Positions 23,224 through 32,367 of a DNA stretch of 45,371 nucleotides are shown piece after piece. Position 1 is the stretch's first letter. Every line of letters starts with the position of its first letter. Under the pieces are notes generated by a model. It had not been told where the DNA came from and ran no database searches. It saw nothing but the letters and a program-made list of their open reading frames with translations. This DNA is from a virus: IMG/VR virus record IMGVR_UViG_3300021420_000061, positions 1 to 45,371 of that record; one strand, written 5' to 3'. A program made the position numbers and the translations under genes.

Positions 23224-25919
23224 GGCATTAACACCCTTCCTTGGAGGATGGCTTGCGCGATTAGCGAGGATTTTGTTGGAGCCCCAGGTACCACCACACC
23301 GGTTCCTGTGCCCAGGAGAGCCGCGGTCACGGGCGAGCCCGATGCTCCCGTGAAGTTCAGTTGCAAAGTATCTGCGAGCGAGCCTGTGCCGGTGGGCTGG
23401 AAAATGACCGAGATCGAGCAGCTCGTCCCATTCGCCAGCGTCCCCACGCAGGTATTCGCAGGGCTCGATGCGGTGAAGTAGTTCACTCCGCTTGCGTAGG
23501 TCGAGCCCACGTTCGTGATCGAGGCGCCCGTATTATTCGTGAAGGTCAGGCTCACTGCGACGCTCATGGTCCCGACAGCCACGTTCCCAAAGTTCACGCT
23601 CGAAGGCGAGACGAACGGAGTGAGCACGTACACGGCAGAGCCCACTGCGCTGTCCGAAGAGAATCCAGTTCCCCCGGCGACGGCGAAGAGAGTTTCACTG
23701 ACGGCGACTGACACGGGACCGCTGTACAGCGTGCTTCCTGCCGCACAACCGGTTGTGCCGTTCGTGGCGGGGGCGCCGGTCGTGTTGTAGCAGATGACCG
23801 TGAAAGCGGTTGAGCTGATCGTCACCGATTGCGAGCCGGTATAGGTTCCGCCCACTGGGCTGAAGGTCGGGATTCCTGCCGGCGGTGCCGAGGAGCCAAT
23901 CACCATCAGGTTTGAAACCATGCGGCTATCGGTTGAACCTGATTTCGTAGCAACGGCCTGCACGCCGCTGGTTTGAGCAACAGTGAAGGCACCCGAGTAG
24001 ACGAGAGAATTGCAGGTTCCGTTTCCGTTCGTGCTCGGATAAGACGGCCCCAGATTCAGGCAAATTGTCGCTCCCGCTGGCCCTGTGCAGGTCACACTTT
24101 GCGATGTCGCGTAGGTTCCTGCGCCGGGAGTGCATACCGGTGTCGCGAGAGGCGTTGTGCCGATCACGTAGGATTGAAACTGTCCAAACGGGACAGTCGC
24201 CCCAAAGGAATCGGTCTGCGGGATGTAGCTATCTTCGAAACCGGATTTGCAGCCGATTGCACTCACAGTTTGCGTGGTCGCGATGGTGAGCGCGGATGAG
24301 TAGGTTTGTGTCGTTCCGGTCGGAGAGCATGATGCTCCGTGGGTCGGAATCGATCCGTCCGTCGTATAGAGAATCGTCGCGCCTGCCGTCAGGGGCTCGC
24401 TCAGTGTCAGCGTTTGCGACGTGGCATAGACTCCGGTGCTCGTTCGGGTTCCGCTCGGATAGAAAGTGCTGCCCTGCAGGCTGAAAACCGGCGGAGCAAC
24501 GATTGGAGTTTCAAGTCCAACGGCGAGCGGATGAGGGTAGGCGCATCCGCCAGCCGTGCAGGGTGTGTAACCCGGCTTTGCCGCATCGAATACGATGTCT
24601 CTCCCCGCCACCACAACGTCACTCGGAGCCCAGACTTTTCCAGTTGCGGGATTGACTGCCGAACACGGGTTGGCGAGGCCGGAATTTATGAGCGAAAACT
24701 GAGCTGCGCCCGTGCCCCCGCCGATGTTGTTCCAGATATAAATCGGATCGGGAAGCTGATGGACGTCCGCCGGCACCTGGCTCGGATCGACGAAGGAAGG
24801 CGATTGCGTGGCCGTCGATGCCCCTGCCGCTCCTTGGTGATAGCACATATAGCCGGTGCAGCAACCGACTGAAGGAACGTTTGATTGCGTCTGTTCTACG
24901 CTCGTAACAAACGAGGTGCCCACGAAACCGCCGCCGATGATCTGCTGCACTTCGTTGTCATAGGCGACGAAAGTTCCATCGCGCAGCCAGAAGTAGCGGC
25001 CGAGGTTTTTACCTGTGCCGTTCGGGTGCGAGATGTAGGTGAAGCGGTTCGCGATTATCTCAACGAAGCGTCCGCCAATCGTGCTCGTGGGGCCGTGCGT
25101 GAGTCCCGCAGAGCCGAAATACTTGTTGTGGCGCAGGACGATTCGGCAGTTGTTGTCGCAATCGGGAAACTGCCCGATCTCATCGGCCGTGACGTTTTCG
25201 ATGTAGAGGTTTATCGTCCCGTTGGTGTCGGCAGTTCCCATCGAAGTGTTCGCGTCCCAGTTGCTCGGATTTCCTGTGTTGATGCAGGAGCCGCCGGGCT
25301 TATAGACGAGGCTGCCGCTCTGGCTGCCAGGCACCGAGGGGCTTGTCGAATAGAGGCGCGAGTTGAAGAAAACGCCGCCGCAGGCATTCCACTCGACGCC
25401 ATTTCCAAGCACGCCATCAGGCAGAATCCCTGAGATGTTGTAAACCAGCGGAATCTTTGAGCCGCCGCCGGTCGTGTTCACATAGCCGCAGACCGGATTC
25501 GCCGGGCAGGTGGTCGTCCCGTTTACGAAATTGATTCCGCTCAGCGAGACGTTAAAAGTGTTCCCGCTTGTGATCGTGAAGGCGTAGGAAGTGTTCGGCA
25601 CATTGACCGTGATTGTCGGGCCGCCCGAGCCGTTTGCGCCGCCTGTTCCCTGTATAAAAATCTGCTTCGTCGTCGAGATTGCGACGTTCATCGTGCAAGT
25701 TCCGCTCGGGATCGCCACTGTATCGCCATCAGAGGCCAGGTTGATTGCCGCCTGGATGTCGAGCTGCCCGGTGTTGTTATTGCAGCTCGCCGCAGTGAAG
25801 GTCGAGGCGTGGACGGCACGAGCAGCAGGAAAGAGTCGAACGAACGCGCAGAAAGCGATGAAGGCGAGGAGCAGCAGGCTCGCGCCTTTTTCCCACCGAG
25901 GCTTTAGTTGTGGAAGCAT
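23220..25919 (-). CDS. Exported tailspike-like beta-helix protein with Ig-type modules
   Basis: An 899-aa protein with a basic N-region, then a hydrophobic export helix (LLLLAFIAFCAFVRLFP) ending AVHAS. It continues with a parallel beta-helix resembling pectate lyases (IQAAINLASDGDTVAIPSGT, then coils such as INLYIENVTADEIGQFPDC and FVEIIANRFTYISHP). After residue about 480 come chitobiase C-terminal-like modules (YATSQTLTLSEPLTAGATIL, YTTDGSIPTHG), at least two more shorter copies, and an ASH/HYDIN-type domain (SPSSVNFGNVAVGTM) near 790-880. It is a probable polysaccharide-binding or depolymerising spike, or a secreted surface protein. The start overlaps the upstream gene by 16 nt. Confidence 0.72.
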   Translation of the reverse strand: MLPQLKPRWEKGASLLLLAFIAFCAFVRLFPAARAVHASTFTAASCNNNTGQLDIQAAINLASDGDTVAIPSGTCTMNVAISTTKQIFIQGTGGANGSGGPTITVNVPNTSYAFTITSGNTFNVSLSGINFVNGTTTCPANPVCGYVNTTGGGSKIPLVYNISGILPDGVLGNGVEWNACGGVFFNSRLYSTSPSVPGSQSGSLVYKPGGSCINTGNPSNWDANTSMGTADTNGTINLYIENVTADEIGQFPDCDNNCRIVLRHNKYFGSAGLTHGPTSTIGGRFVEIIANRFTYISHPNGTGKNLGRYFWLRDGTFVAYDNEVQQIIGGGFVGTSFVTSVEQTQSNVPSVGCCTGYMCYHQGAAGASTATQSPSFVDPSQVPADVHQLPDPIYIWNNIGGGTGAAQFSLINSGLANPCSAVNPATGKVWAPSDVVVAGRDIVFDAAKPGYTPCTAGGCAYPHPLAVGLETPIVAPPVFSLQGSTFYPSGTRTSTGVYATSQTLTLSEPLTAGATILYTTDGSIPTHGASCSPTGTTQTYSSALTIATTQTVSAIGCKSGFEDSYIPQTDSFGATVPFGQFQSYVIGTTPLATPVCTPGAGTYATSQSVTCTGPAGATICLNLGPSYPSTNGNGTCNSLVYSGAFTVAQTSGVQAVATKSGSTDSRMVSNLMVIGSSAPPAGIPTFSPVGGTYTGSQSVTISSTAFTVICYNTTGAPATNGTTGCAAGSTLYSGPVSVAVSETLFAVAGGTGFSSDSAVGSAVYVLTPFVSPSSVNFGNVAVGTMSVAVSLTFTNNTGASITNVGSTYASGVNYFTASSPANTCVGTLANGTSCSISVIFQPTGTGSLADTLQLNFTGASGSPVTAALLGTGTGVVVPGAPTKSSLIAQAILQGRVLMP

Positions 25920-27460
25920 ATTCCAGACGACTCCTGCGAGGCTGTGCTCGCACTCAGCAGTACTTTTGGAGCGGCACCCGTTCGCGCGTTCAACAGCATC
26001 ATGGAAACGCCCTGAGCGTTGTTGGCCCCATATCCCCCGAAGAAGTTAGAACCTTGCGGCGACGGATAGAGATAAGCGACCCACTCGATTTGCGATGCGC
26101 TGGCCCATCCAAGCTCCGCGAAACAAACGTCTGGTCCTACTCCGCCGTTGGTCAACGTGAGCGTTTGTCCTGTGACTGTTTGACTGCCCACGCCGCTAGT
26201 CGATGAGTTTTGCGTGTCGAGCGCAATCGTTCCCGACGAAGCGCGAATGACGTAATAAATAAAATAGGCCGTGGTGCTCGCAGACATCGTGGGCGTGAAT
26301 GTCGATGTGCTTGTCCGTGTTGCGACCGTGTAGCCGCAACTGAGGTCTACGCTTCCGCCCGTCTGTTTGCAGGTGTTAGCTGCGCTCGGCACCGTCCAGG
26401 TGTTCGCTGAGCCGCCGCTGCCATTGTCGACAACCGATGAAATGGTCGCCTGCGTCGAGCCGGGTTGTACCTGGGCATGGAAGAAAATCAGGTCGCCTGC
26501 GTTGGCCGTCACGGGCAAAGTAATCGCCGGACATCCCGGCGAGCAGGTCTGTGGCGCGGTTGTGCTCGTCGTACCGGGAATCCCCTGCGAAATATACGAA
26601 AACGGCGTCGAGGGAGCGGTATAGGCTGTCGCTGGCTTCACTGCCACAGCCGTTAGCGAGAAATAATTTGTCGTGTTGAACGTGATGGCCGCACCGCTCG
26701 ACGTATCGAGATTCGCCGGATCGCCGATGAAATCCAAAATGTAGGGAGAGCTCGGGCTCGCTATACCGGCTCCGCTGTCAATCTGTTCAACGATCAGGTC
26801 ATTCGTGCCGGTGAGCGTGAACGACGGCCCGGTGCAGGGCGTACAACCGGCGCTAGAGTGACTTGCCGTGCTCCCGTTTCCCGAGTTGTCGATCGACATC
26901 GCACAGGGCGTTCCACTGCAATTTGGCGGCGCGTATTCCTTAAATTCCAAGAATTGGAAACTGGTGGACGTTCCTGAGAGGTTGATGGTGACAATTGTCG
27001 CGCCGCCTGCTCCACCGAGAACGTGCCAAGCATCCTCGTTGTCGTTACCCGAATTGAAAATATGGCAGGTGCTCGAAGTGCAGTTTACGAATGTGTCCAC
27101 CTTGTCGCCCGAACCTGTCAGGCACGGATTTGATGACACGCAGCTAAAAGCGGAACTGATTGTCAGGTTGTTTCCCGTGGTGATGCCGGCGCGCAGAAAA
27201 CTTCCAGCTGTCGTGGCAAAAATCTTGAACGAACACGCCGTGCTGGTTCCGAGCGTTCCGCACGCACCGTCCTGCACTTCCCATCCGCCCGCCCCTGTCG
27301 TGGTTCCCGAAGTGGCTTGCAGATAGGCCCATTCGCCGGTCACGGACACCGGATTCGCCGCGAGGATCTGCGACTTCGCCATGACCTGCGATTTAGACAT
27401 CACCTGCTGCGCACCGCAGGGGAGCGCGAAGGAGAGGATCGCGAGGAGAAGCCGTTTCAC
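25904..27460 (-). CDS. Exported Cys-rich beta protein, fibre-like
   Basis: A 518-aa protein; GTG start at 27460, GAGG nine nt upstream. Signal peptide at residues 1-18 (RLLLAILSFALPCGAQ). Then short heptad-like repeats KSQVMAKSQIL and two similar halves of Ig-like or lectin-like beta structure, each with many Cys (CSFKIFATTAGSFLRAGITT; GDLIFFHAQVQPGSTQATIS). The abundant cysteines fit disulfide formation after export. The second half resembles the VTDSLGNTW-type domain of the giant tail protein. It may be an exported fibre or an adhesin. Confidence 0.68.
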   Translation of the reverse strand: MKRLLLAILSFALPCGAQQVMSKSQVMAKSQILAANPVSVTGEWAYLQATSGTTTGAGGWEVQDGACGTLGTSTACSFKIFATTAGSFLRAGITTGNNLTISSAFSCVSSNPCLTGSGDKVDTFVNCTSSTCHIFNSGNDNEDAWHVLGGAGGATIVTINLSGTSTSFQFLEFKEYAPPNCSGTPCAMSIDNSGNGSTASHSSAGCTPCTGPSFTLTGTNDLIVEQIDSGAGIASPSSPYILDFIGDPANLDTSSGAAITFNTTNYFSLTAVAVKPATAYTAPSTPFSYISQGIPGTTSTTAPQTCSPGCPAITLPVTANAGDLIFFHAQVQPGSTQATISSVVDNGSGGSANTWTVPSAANTCKQTGGSVDLSCGYTVATRTSTSTFTPTMSASTTAYFIYYVIRASSGTIALDTQNSSTSGVGSQTVTGQTLTLTNGGVGPDVCFAELGWASASQIEWVAYLYPSPQGSNFFGGYGANNAQGVSMMLLNARTGAAPKVLLSASTASQESSGICFHN

Positions 27461-30055
27461 TTAGAAGAGCCTCGTCACTGATGCGTCAAGCTGATAGGTG
27501 CCGGTTCCGGTCGTGCAGGCCGTATAGGTCGTCGCGTACTGGATAATCGAGCCGTTCGTCGAGATGACGAAGGTGCCGCTCGCTCCGGCGGTAGCCAGGC
27601 TCGTGTTGAAATGGAAAGCGGTGGTGAACCCGGCCGTTTTCTGGTCGTAGACGCCGATGCCCACGGCCGAATGCGTGGTCGCGTTCGAATCCGTCCAGGT
27701 CAGGTTGAAAACGACTTGCCCGGCGGTCACGCTCGAGCACGCAGTCCCAGTTTCGATGAAGTCAAAATGCACTTCGTATTGCCCGGCCACGTTGCAAGCG
27801 CCGGCGACGTTGTTGCAAAGCGTCGCCGTGCCCAGGGATGCCGTGTTCCCGGTCGAGTGAACTTGTCCGGTCTGCCTTCGCACCAGCAGGCCGAAGTTCG
27901 ATGAGCCGTTTGTGGCGCAGGCAATCTCATGCGCCGTCGAATCCGGATAGCAGGCGGCAGTGCCCGATACGTTTGTTGGCGCGGTGCCTTCGGTTTCGCA
28001 AATGGCTCCGGCGCTTCCGGCCGTGCAAGCGGGTGCGGTGCCGACTGCGACCTGCCCGGTGAATTGTGCCCCTGCGGAGTCTGTGCAAGTGAACACATTC
28101 GCCGTGGTATGCCCGTCATCGCATAGGGAAGCCGTCAGGAGGCCGTGCGTTGAATCCGTGGCCTTGGGGATGAATCCAGCGGTGAGGGCTGCGGCCATTC
28201 CCGCCGCGATCGCATCGGCCGCGTTGATTCGCAGGTGGGTGTTTCCGTTTGTCGAATCGTAAGCGAGTACGCCGTTCGCGCCAGAAGTCGCACCGGCAAT
28301 CACGGGAACCTTGAAGGAATTTGCCCCGCCAGCACTCAGGTCTACGAGCCCAGAAGCGCCCATCGTCAGGGTGTGCGAAGAAACCAGGGTGAAATCTCCA
28401 GCGCAACCGAACGCTCCGCCATTGTTGATCTGAAAACTTAGGGCCGTGATCGTGCAGGGCGTTGAGCTGGCCGCGCTGTTCAGCGAGACAGAGCCATCGG
28501 CGTTGATTGTCTCCGTCATGTTCGTGCCGGCTTTGGCCGAACGAGCGCAGCGCGCGATGTAATTCGTATTGTCGGGTGATGAAATCGTGCACCAGGTGTT
28601 CTGAGGCGGGACGAGCGTCGTTTGCCCATTGATCGTCGACGTGGTAGGCGTAACGGTGACGGCGCCTGCGCCAGTCACAAAGACCGCAAAAGTGAAGTTC
28701 GAGGAGCAGCCGGACGAGCCTGCCTGCGGCAGTGTCACGGCAACGGCGCTGCCCGATGTGTATTGAATCGTCGTCATGCGGTCGCGCAGCGCGGTGGCGG
28801 AATCGCAGAGGATTGTGTCGGTCGTTCCGGCAACGGAGCGTCCGGAGAGCCCCGGAGAGACGAGGGTATAGTCCGCGTTGTTATTGGCCTGCACCGCTTG
28901 GCCGGTGAGGCCGGGCGTCAGCAGATTGCAATTCGAGGAGCCTTCCGTCATCTGGAGCGAGTGCGCCGTGGGGTTCGCCGCCCCGCACACGCCGTTTGCA
29001 GGGCCGAGCACGCCGATTCGGGCATTCGCGAGGGTTCCGCTCGATATATTCGAGGCGTTGGTTGTATCGGTTGTGGCCGAGGATGCGAACGAAACCCCGT
29101 TGGTGCTCAGGCAGGTAATCGCGCCCGTGTTTGTCAGCGTGCAGTCGTTCGACATCGCAACGCCGGTAGGAACATTCGAGGCGTTGCCGACGAAGAAACT
29201 CCCAGAGGCCAGCGTCCCGGTCGCGAAATTCGTCGAAGGGCACCAGCTTGAGACGCCCGAACTGTTCTGGCAGAAGAGGCCGGTCCCGGTCGTGTTATGC
29301 CCGAAATCGATCCAGACCTGAGAGGAGTTCGACACCATCAGGTCGCCCTGGCCTGCACCGGCAACAGGCGCGAGAGAAGTGAAGGCTCCGCTATTGTTGA
29401 TCTGCCCGTTGATCGAGAGCACGCCGCCGGGAAGGGTGAAGTAAGACTGAAGGCCGGAAATTCCCGAGTTGCAGCCGGTGACGAGCGAGAGCACGCCGTT
29501 GTTATCGAACAGGCAGCCCGTCGAAAGGGCCAGAGTAGGGAGCGGAATCGTCTCTAGCCCTACGACGGATGGGGTTCCGGTTGAGCCGCCAATGTCACCA
29601 GCCGGTGGCGTGATACCGCCGCCTCCCCCGCCCCCGGTGCCGCTGCCCGATGAGCCTTGGGACATGCTTATCGCGACGACGACCGTGCCGCTCGTGTAGG
29701 CCGATACCCTCGCACGTATCTGCGCCAAGCCGGAAACGGTGACGCGCCAGGCTCCATTCGCCGTGGTCGAATTGACTCCGCTCGTCCCGCCGATCGCTAC
29801 CGCGTTGACTGCGTTGAATGTTCCGCCACTTCCGGGCTGTGCGTTGCCCTCGAATTGGACAGTCGCGCTCCATGTCCCCGTGATTTGAATTACCGAAGAA
29901 GCCGCATTATTTGCTACGTTCACGGTCAGGCAGGCGCCCGCCGTGGCGCACGTTCCGCCGTCCGATGCTGTTAGGTTTGCCGTCGCTGGCTGCGTCTGCG
30001 CACGAATGGGCAGAAGGAACGCGAGGACGGCTATTAGAAGCCACAGCTTTTTCAT
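27461..30055 (-). CDS. Exported tail-fibre-like protein
   Basis: An 864-aa protein, start 30055 after GGAGGGG. Signal peptide at residues 1-19 (LWLLIAVLAFLLPIRAQ). A beta domain (TGTWSATVQFEGNAQP, WRVTVSGLAQIRARVSAY) is followed by a GSGTGGGGGGG linker. Then come repeats of the style known from phage tail fibres: SFFVGNASNVPTGVAMSNDC, TNTGAITCLSTNGVSFASSA and NASNISSGTLANARI. The C-terminal third is a beta domain with YEVHFDFIETGTACSS. It sits directly downstream of the major capsid gene. Fibre identity is convincing; the export signal is unusual. Confidence 0.78.
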   Translation of the reverse strand: MKKLWLLIAVLAFLLPIRAQTQPATANLTASDGGTCATAGACLTVNVANNAASSVIQITGTWSATVQFEGNAQPGSGGTFNAVNAVAIGGTSGVNSTTANGAWRVTVSGLAQIRARVSAYTSGTVVVAISMSQGSSGSGTGGGGGGGITPPAGDIGGSTGTPSVVGLETIPLPTLALSTGCLFDNNGVLSLVTGCNSGISGLQSYFTLPGGVLSINGQINNSGAFTSLAPVAGAGQGDLMVSNSSQVWIDFGHNTTGTGLFCQNSSGVSSWCPSTNFATGTLASGSFFVGNASNVPTGVAMSNDCTLTNTGAITCLSTNGVSFASSATTDTTNASNISSGTLANARIGVLGPANGVCGAANPTAHSLQMTEGSSNCNLLTPGLTGQAVQANNNADYTLVSPGLSGRSVAGTTDTILCDSATALRDRMTTIQYTSGSAVAVTLPQAGSSGCSSNFTFAVFVTGAGAVTVTPTTSTINGQTTLVPPQNTWCTISSPDNTNYIARCARSAKAGTNMTETINADGSVSLNSAASSTPCTITALSFQINNGGAFGCAGDFTLVSSHTLTMGASGLVDLSAGGANSFKVPVIAGATSGANGVLAYDSTNGNTHLRINAADAIAAGMAAALTAGFIPKATDSTHGLLTASLCDDGHTTANVFTCTDSAGAQFTGQVAVGTAPACTAGSAGAICETEGTAPTNVSGTAACYPDSTAHEIACATNGSSNFGLLVRRQTGQVHSTGNTASLGTATLCNNVAGACNVAGQYEVHFDFIETGTACSSVTAGQVVFNLTWTDSNATTHSAVGIGVYDQKTAGFTTAFHFNTSLATAGASGTFVISTNGSIIQYATTYTACTTGTGTYQLDASVTRLF

Positions 30056-30070
30056 GTTCCCCTCCTCTGG

Positions 30071-30100
30071 AAAAGGCCCGGCGGATTTCGCCGCCGAGCC
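30071..30100 (-). terminator. Rho-independent terminator after the major capsid gene
   Basis: On the minus strand, GGCTCGGCGG-CGAAAT-CCGCCGGGCC-TTTT: a stem of nine pairs out of ten (one mismatch), six-base loop, and a four-T tract. It lies 19 bases after the capsid stop and before the next gene's Shine-Dalgarno. It probably limits read-through so that capsid protein is made in excess over fibre-like proteins. Confidence 0.8.
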
Positions 30101-30118
30101 CGGTCCGTTCTCGCGTTT

Positions 30119-31156
30119 TTAGGAAGTCAACTGCGGGACAGCGTCAATCCAGCGAATACGCGCAGTGCCCTGAGTGAAGGGCGGAGGCGTAAACACCAGG
30201 TGAGCGCGGGTGGCAACCCAAGCGCCGATTGTGGCGGTCGGGTCGTAGGAGCTCGAAGGCGCGTCGGTGACGATGTTCGTCTTGATGGCCTTCCAGTCGG
30301 CTTCGCCAAATTCGGTGTCGCCGGGAACGCGCATCACGAGCATCAGGAAACCGTACTTGCCCTCGATGTAGGTTCGATAGCCGGTCGAACTCGACACGAG
30401 GTTTGCGGTCGAGTGCACGAAGGGCGTAATCCCGAACGAGACGCCGAGGCCAGGGCCGATCTCCATGCGCTTCCACTGATTCGTCACGCCAGCCACTTCC
30501 TCGTAGCGCCCGATGTCTGAATACTTCCAGAGGTCGGCGATCGAGGCGTTCACTGTGACCGCGTTCGAAATGTCGTTCAGCAGGAGCGGGTGAATCTGGC
30601 CGCCGTAATCGTCGCCCTTCACCGGCATCGCTGGCAGGTTGAAGAGTTGATTCTTCATCGTGCGCAGCGCGTTGATCGTCAGCAAATACGCAGGCGAGTT
30701 GCCGGAGATGAGCGCGTTCTGGTTTACGGTCGTGTCCGTGCTCGACTGCGCATCGAGGCCCGTGTAAGCCAGGTTGTTAATCGTGATGCCGAGTTGGTAG
30801 GCGAGAAGTTCCGCCGTGCTCTTGGCTTGGTTCGGGTCGAGCGATGCAGCAGCCGAGAACGCCGACCAGTTCGCGAATGCGTTGTACTCGGCGACCTGGG
30901 CGTTCACGAACGACTGGCCGAAATATTCCGGGGATCCAATGACGCCATCGGCCGACGCGGGAATCGTGTCGGTGATCAGGTCATAGGTAAACATCGTGCG
31001 GTTGACGCCGGTGTGCAGCGCTTGTTCGCGTTGCTCGGCGGCCCAAACAAAGGCCGCAGTGTTCGCCATCAGGGGCGGGATGAAGGCCGCGTCGTAATGG
31101 ACGATCTGCGCGAGAAGGTTGTTTGCGACGTTATTCGCCGCCGGATTCGCAGACAT
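30119..31156 (-). CDS. Major capsid protein
   Basis: A 345-aa protein following the scaffold gene and followed by a terminator, the typical place of the major capsid gene. It contains long helices (AAFVWAAEQREQALH), mixed beta segments (TMFTYDLITDTIPAS) and a central helix/strand region (SAFSAAASLDPNQAKSTAEL). Beta segments with conserved-looking Pro and Gly follow (GFLMLVMRVPGDTEFGEADW). This composition fits an HK97-fold shell protein, perhaps near the N4-gp56-like group; the family assignment is tentative. Start 31156 follows GCGAGG. Confidence 0.82.
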   Translation of the reverse strand: MSANPAANNVANNLLAQIVHYDAAFIPPLMANTAAFVWAAEQREQALHTGVNRTMFTYDLITDTIPASADGVIGSPEYFGQSFVNAQVAEYNAFANWSAFSAAASLDPNQAKSTAELLAYQLGITINNLAYTGLDAQSSTDTTVNQNALISGNSPAYLLTINALRTMKNQLFNLPAMPVKGDDYGGQIHPLLLNDISNAVTVNASIADLWKYSDIGRYEEVAGVTNQWKRMEIGPGLGVSFGITPFVHSTANLVSSSTGYRTYIEGKYGFLMLVMRVPGDTEFGEADWKAIKTNIVTDAPSSSYDPTATIGAWVATRAHLVFTPPPFTQGTARIRWIDAVPQLTS

Positions 31157-31171
31157 GGTGCCTCGCTAGTC

Positions 31172-32050
31172 TTAGCGACTGGCGAGCGCGGCGTTCAAAA
31201 TCTTGTACTTCTGGGGGTCCCGCATCCAGGCTTCGTACTTTCGAGGCTCTTTGTAAAGCATATTGAGAGCCTGCTCCCGGGTGAGGACTAGCGCCGAGCT
31301 TGCCGGTCGATCCGACACCTGCGAATTGCGTATTCCACTCGCAGGCGCCCTGCGCTCTGGGGCGGCAGGGGTGTCCCGATTGGGTGAGGCATTGTCGGGC
31401 GCGGCATTGTCTGGACTCGGTGCGGGAGCATTGTTGCGAGGCCGCTCGACCAGCTTCGGGCCGAGCACTGCGGCTGCAAATTCCAAGTTCGCTACGGAAA
31501 ACTCAAAATTGTTGTTCGCCAAATAGGCGTTGACCATGTTGTTGTTCGCATCGCAGGGAAAGTAGTCTGGGTGCGAACCTATAAACTCGGCCGCGATTCT
31601 TTTCCTTGCCTGAAGGTCGAGCGTTTGTCCTTGTCGCTGGACTTCGCTCGCGATTTCCTTCAAAGGTACGGCAGACTCTACCACACGTTGCACTGCTGCC
31701 GCTGCCTTTCGTGGGTCCTGAATGTCCAAACCGATTTGCACGCTCTCCTCGGAAGTGAGCGGCTTCGATTCGATTTTCGGCGGTGCGGTTCTCGCCGGGG
31801 TCGGCTGCCGATTGCTCAGCGTGTCGAAGCGCCGGCTCGAGCGCTCGAGTGCGCGTGCGACTTCGAGGTTCGCCTGTCCGAGCTTCTTCACGAGCTCGCC
31901 GGGTGAGTCAGCAACGAGATTCGTGAAGCGCGGTTTCCCGCTGCGGTCGAGCAGGGGCTTGCCGTCCTCATCCGTCAGGCCAAAAGCGATTGTGAATTTT
32001 GTTTGGCCGTCTACCAGAATTTCTTGCATCTCCATCGTGTCGGTCGTCAT
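31172..32050 (-). CDS. Scaffolding protein (candidate)
   Basis: A 292-aa protein between the portal-side gene and the capsid gene. A short beta N-terminus (FTIAFGLTDEDGKPLLD) is followed by helices with many charges (LGQANLEVARALERSSRRFD) and a long Pro/Ala/Asn-rich disordered region (PRNNAPAPSPDNAAPDNAS). The C-terminal helices (REQALNMLYKEPRKYEAW) are basic. Phage scaffolds usually end in such a basic helical capsid-binding part. GGAGAAGG lies before the ATG, which overlaps the upstream stop. Confidence 0.7.
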   Translation of the reverse strand: MTTDTMEMQEILVDGQTKFTIAFGLTDEDGKPLLDRSGKPRFTNLVADSPGELVKKLGQANLEVARALERSSRRFDTLSNRQPTPARTAPPKIESKPLTSEESVQIGLDIQDPRKAAAAVQRVVESAVPLKEIASEVQRQGQTLDLQARKRIAAEFIGSHPDYFPCDANNNMVNAYLANNNFEFSVANLEFAAAVLGPKLVERPRNNAPAPSPDNAAPDNASPNRDTPAAPERRAPASGIRNSQVSDRPASSALVLTREQALNMLYKEPRKYEAWMRDPQKYKILNAALASR

Positions 32051-32367
32051 TGTGCCTTCTCCAGTTCATTTTTGCCCTGCTTCGCCAAGGCTTCTTCCTG
32101 CTCCTGCAAAATCTTCCAGTTAAACTCGATCTCTCTTTTCGCCATCTCGTAGGTGAGCTTCATGGCGAAGGCAACAGCGCCGATGCCGTCGAGTTTTGTT
32201 GAGCGATCGGGATCGTCGGGCTGCACGGTATGAATCTGCTGGAGCTGCTGCTCGGCATGGCCGCCGATGATCCTCTCGATGAGAACAGTGAGGCCCGGAT
32301 GTTTCGTGATCGAGCCCAGGTCCGACCGCTCGGTGGGCGTGAGTTTGATTGGATCGTGCTGTTTCAT
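32047..32367 (-). CDS. Small helical protein between portal and scaffold
   Basis: A 106-aa protein. Its helical C-terminal half (FAMKLTYEMAKREIEFNWKI, then a Gln/Glu/Lys helix) and a polar N-terminus suggest a small coiled-coil assembly factor. Start 32367 overlaps the portal stop, and its TGA overlaps the scaffold start. Its function is not recognised; a capsid-assembly cofactor is plausible. Confidence 0.65.
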   Translation of the reverse strand: MKQHDPIKLTPTERSDLGSITKHPGLTVLIERIIGGHAEQQLQQIHTVQPDDPDRSTKLDGIGAVAFAMKLTYEMAKREIEFNWKILQEQEEALAKQGKNELEKAQ

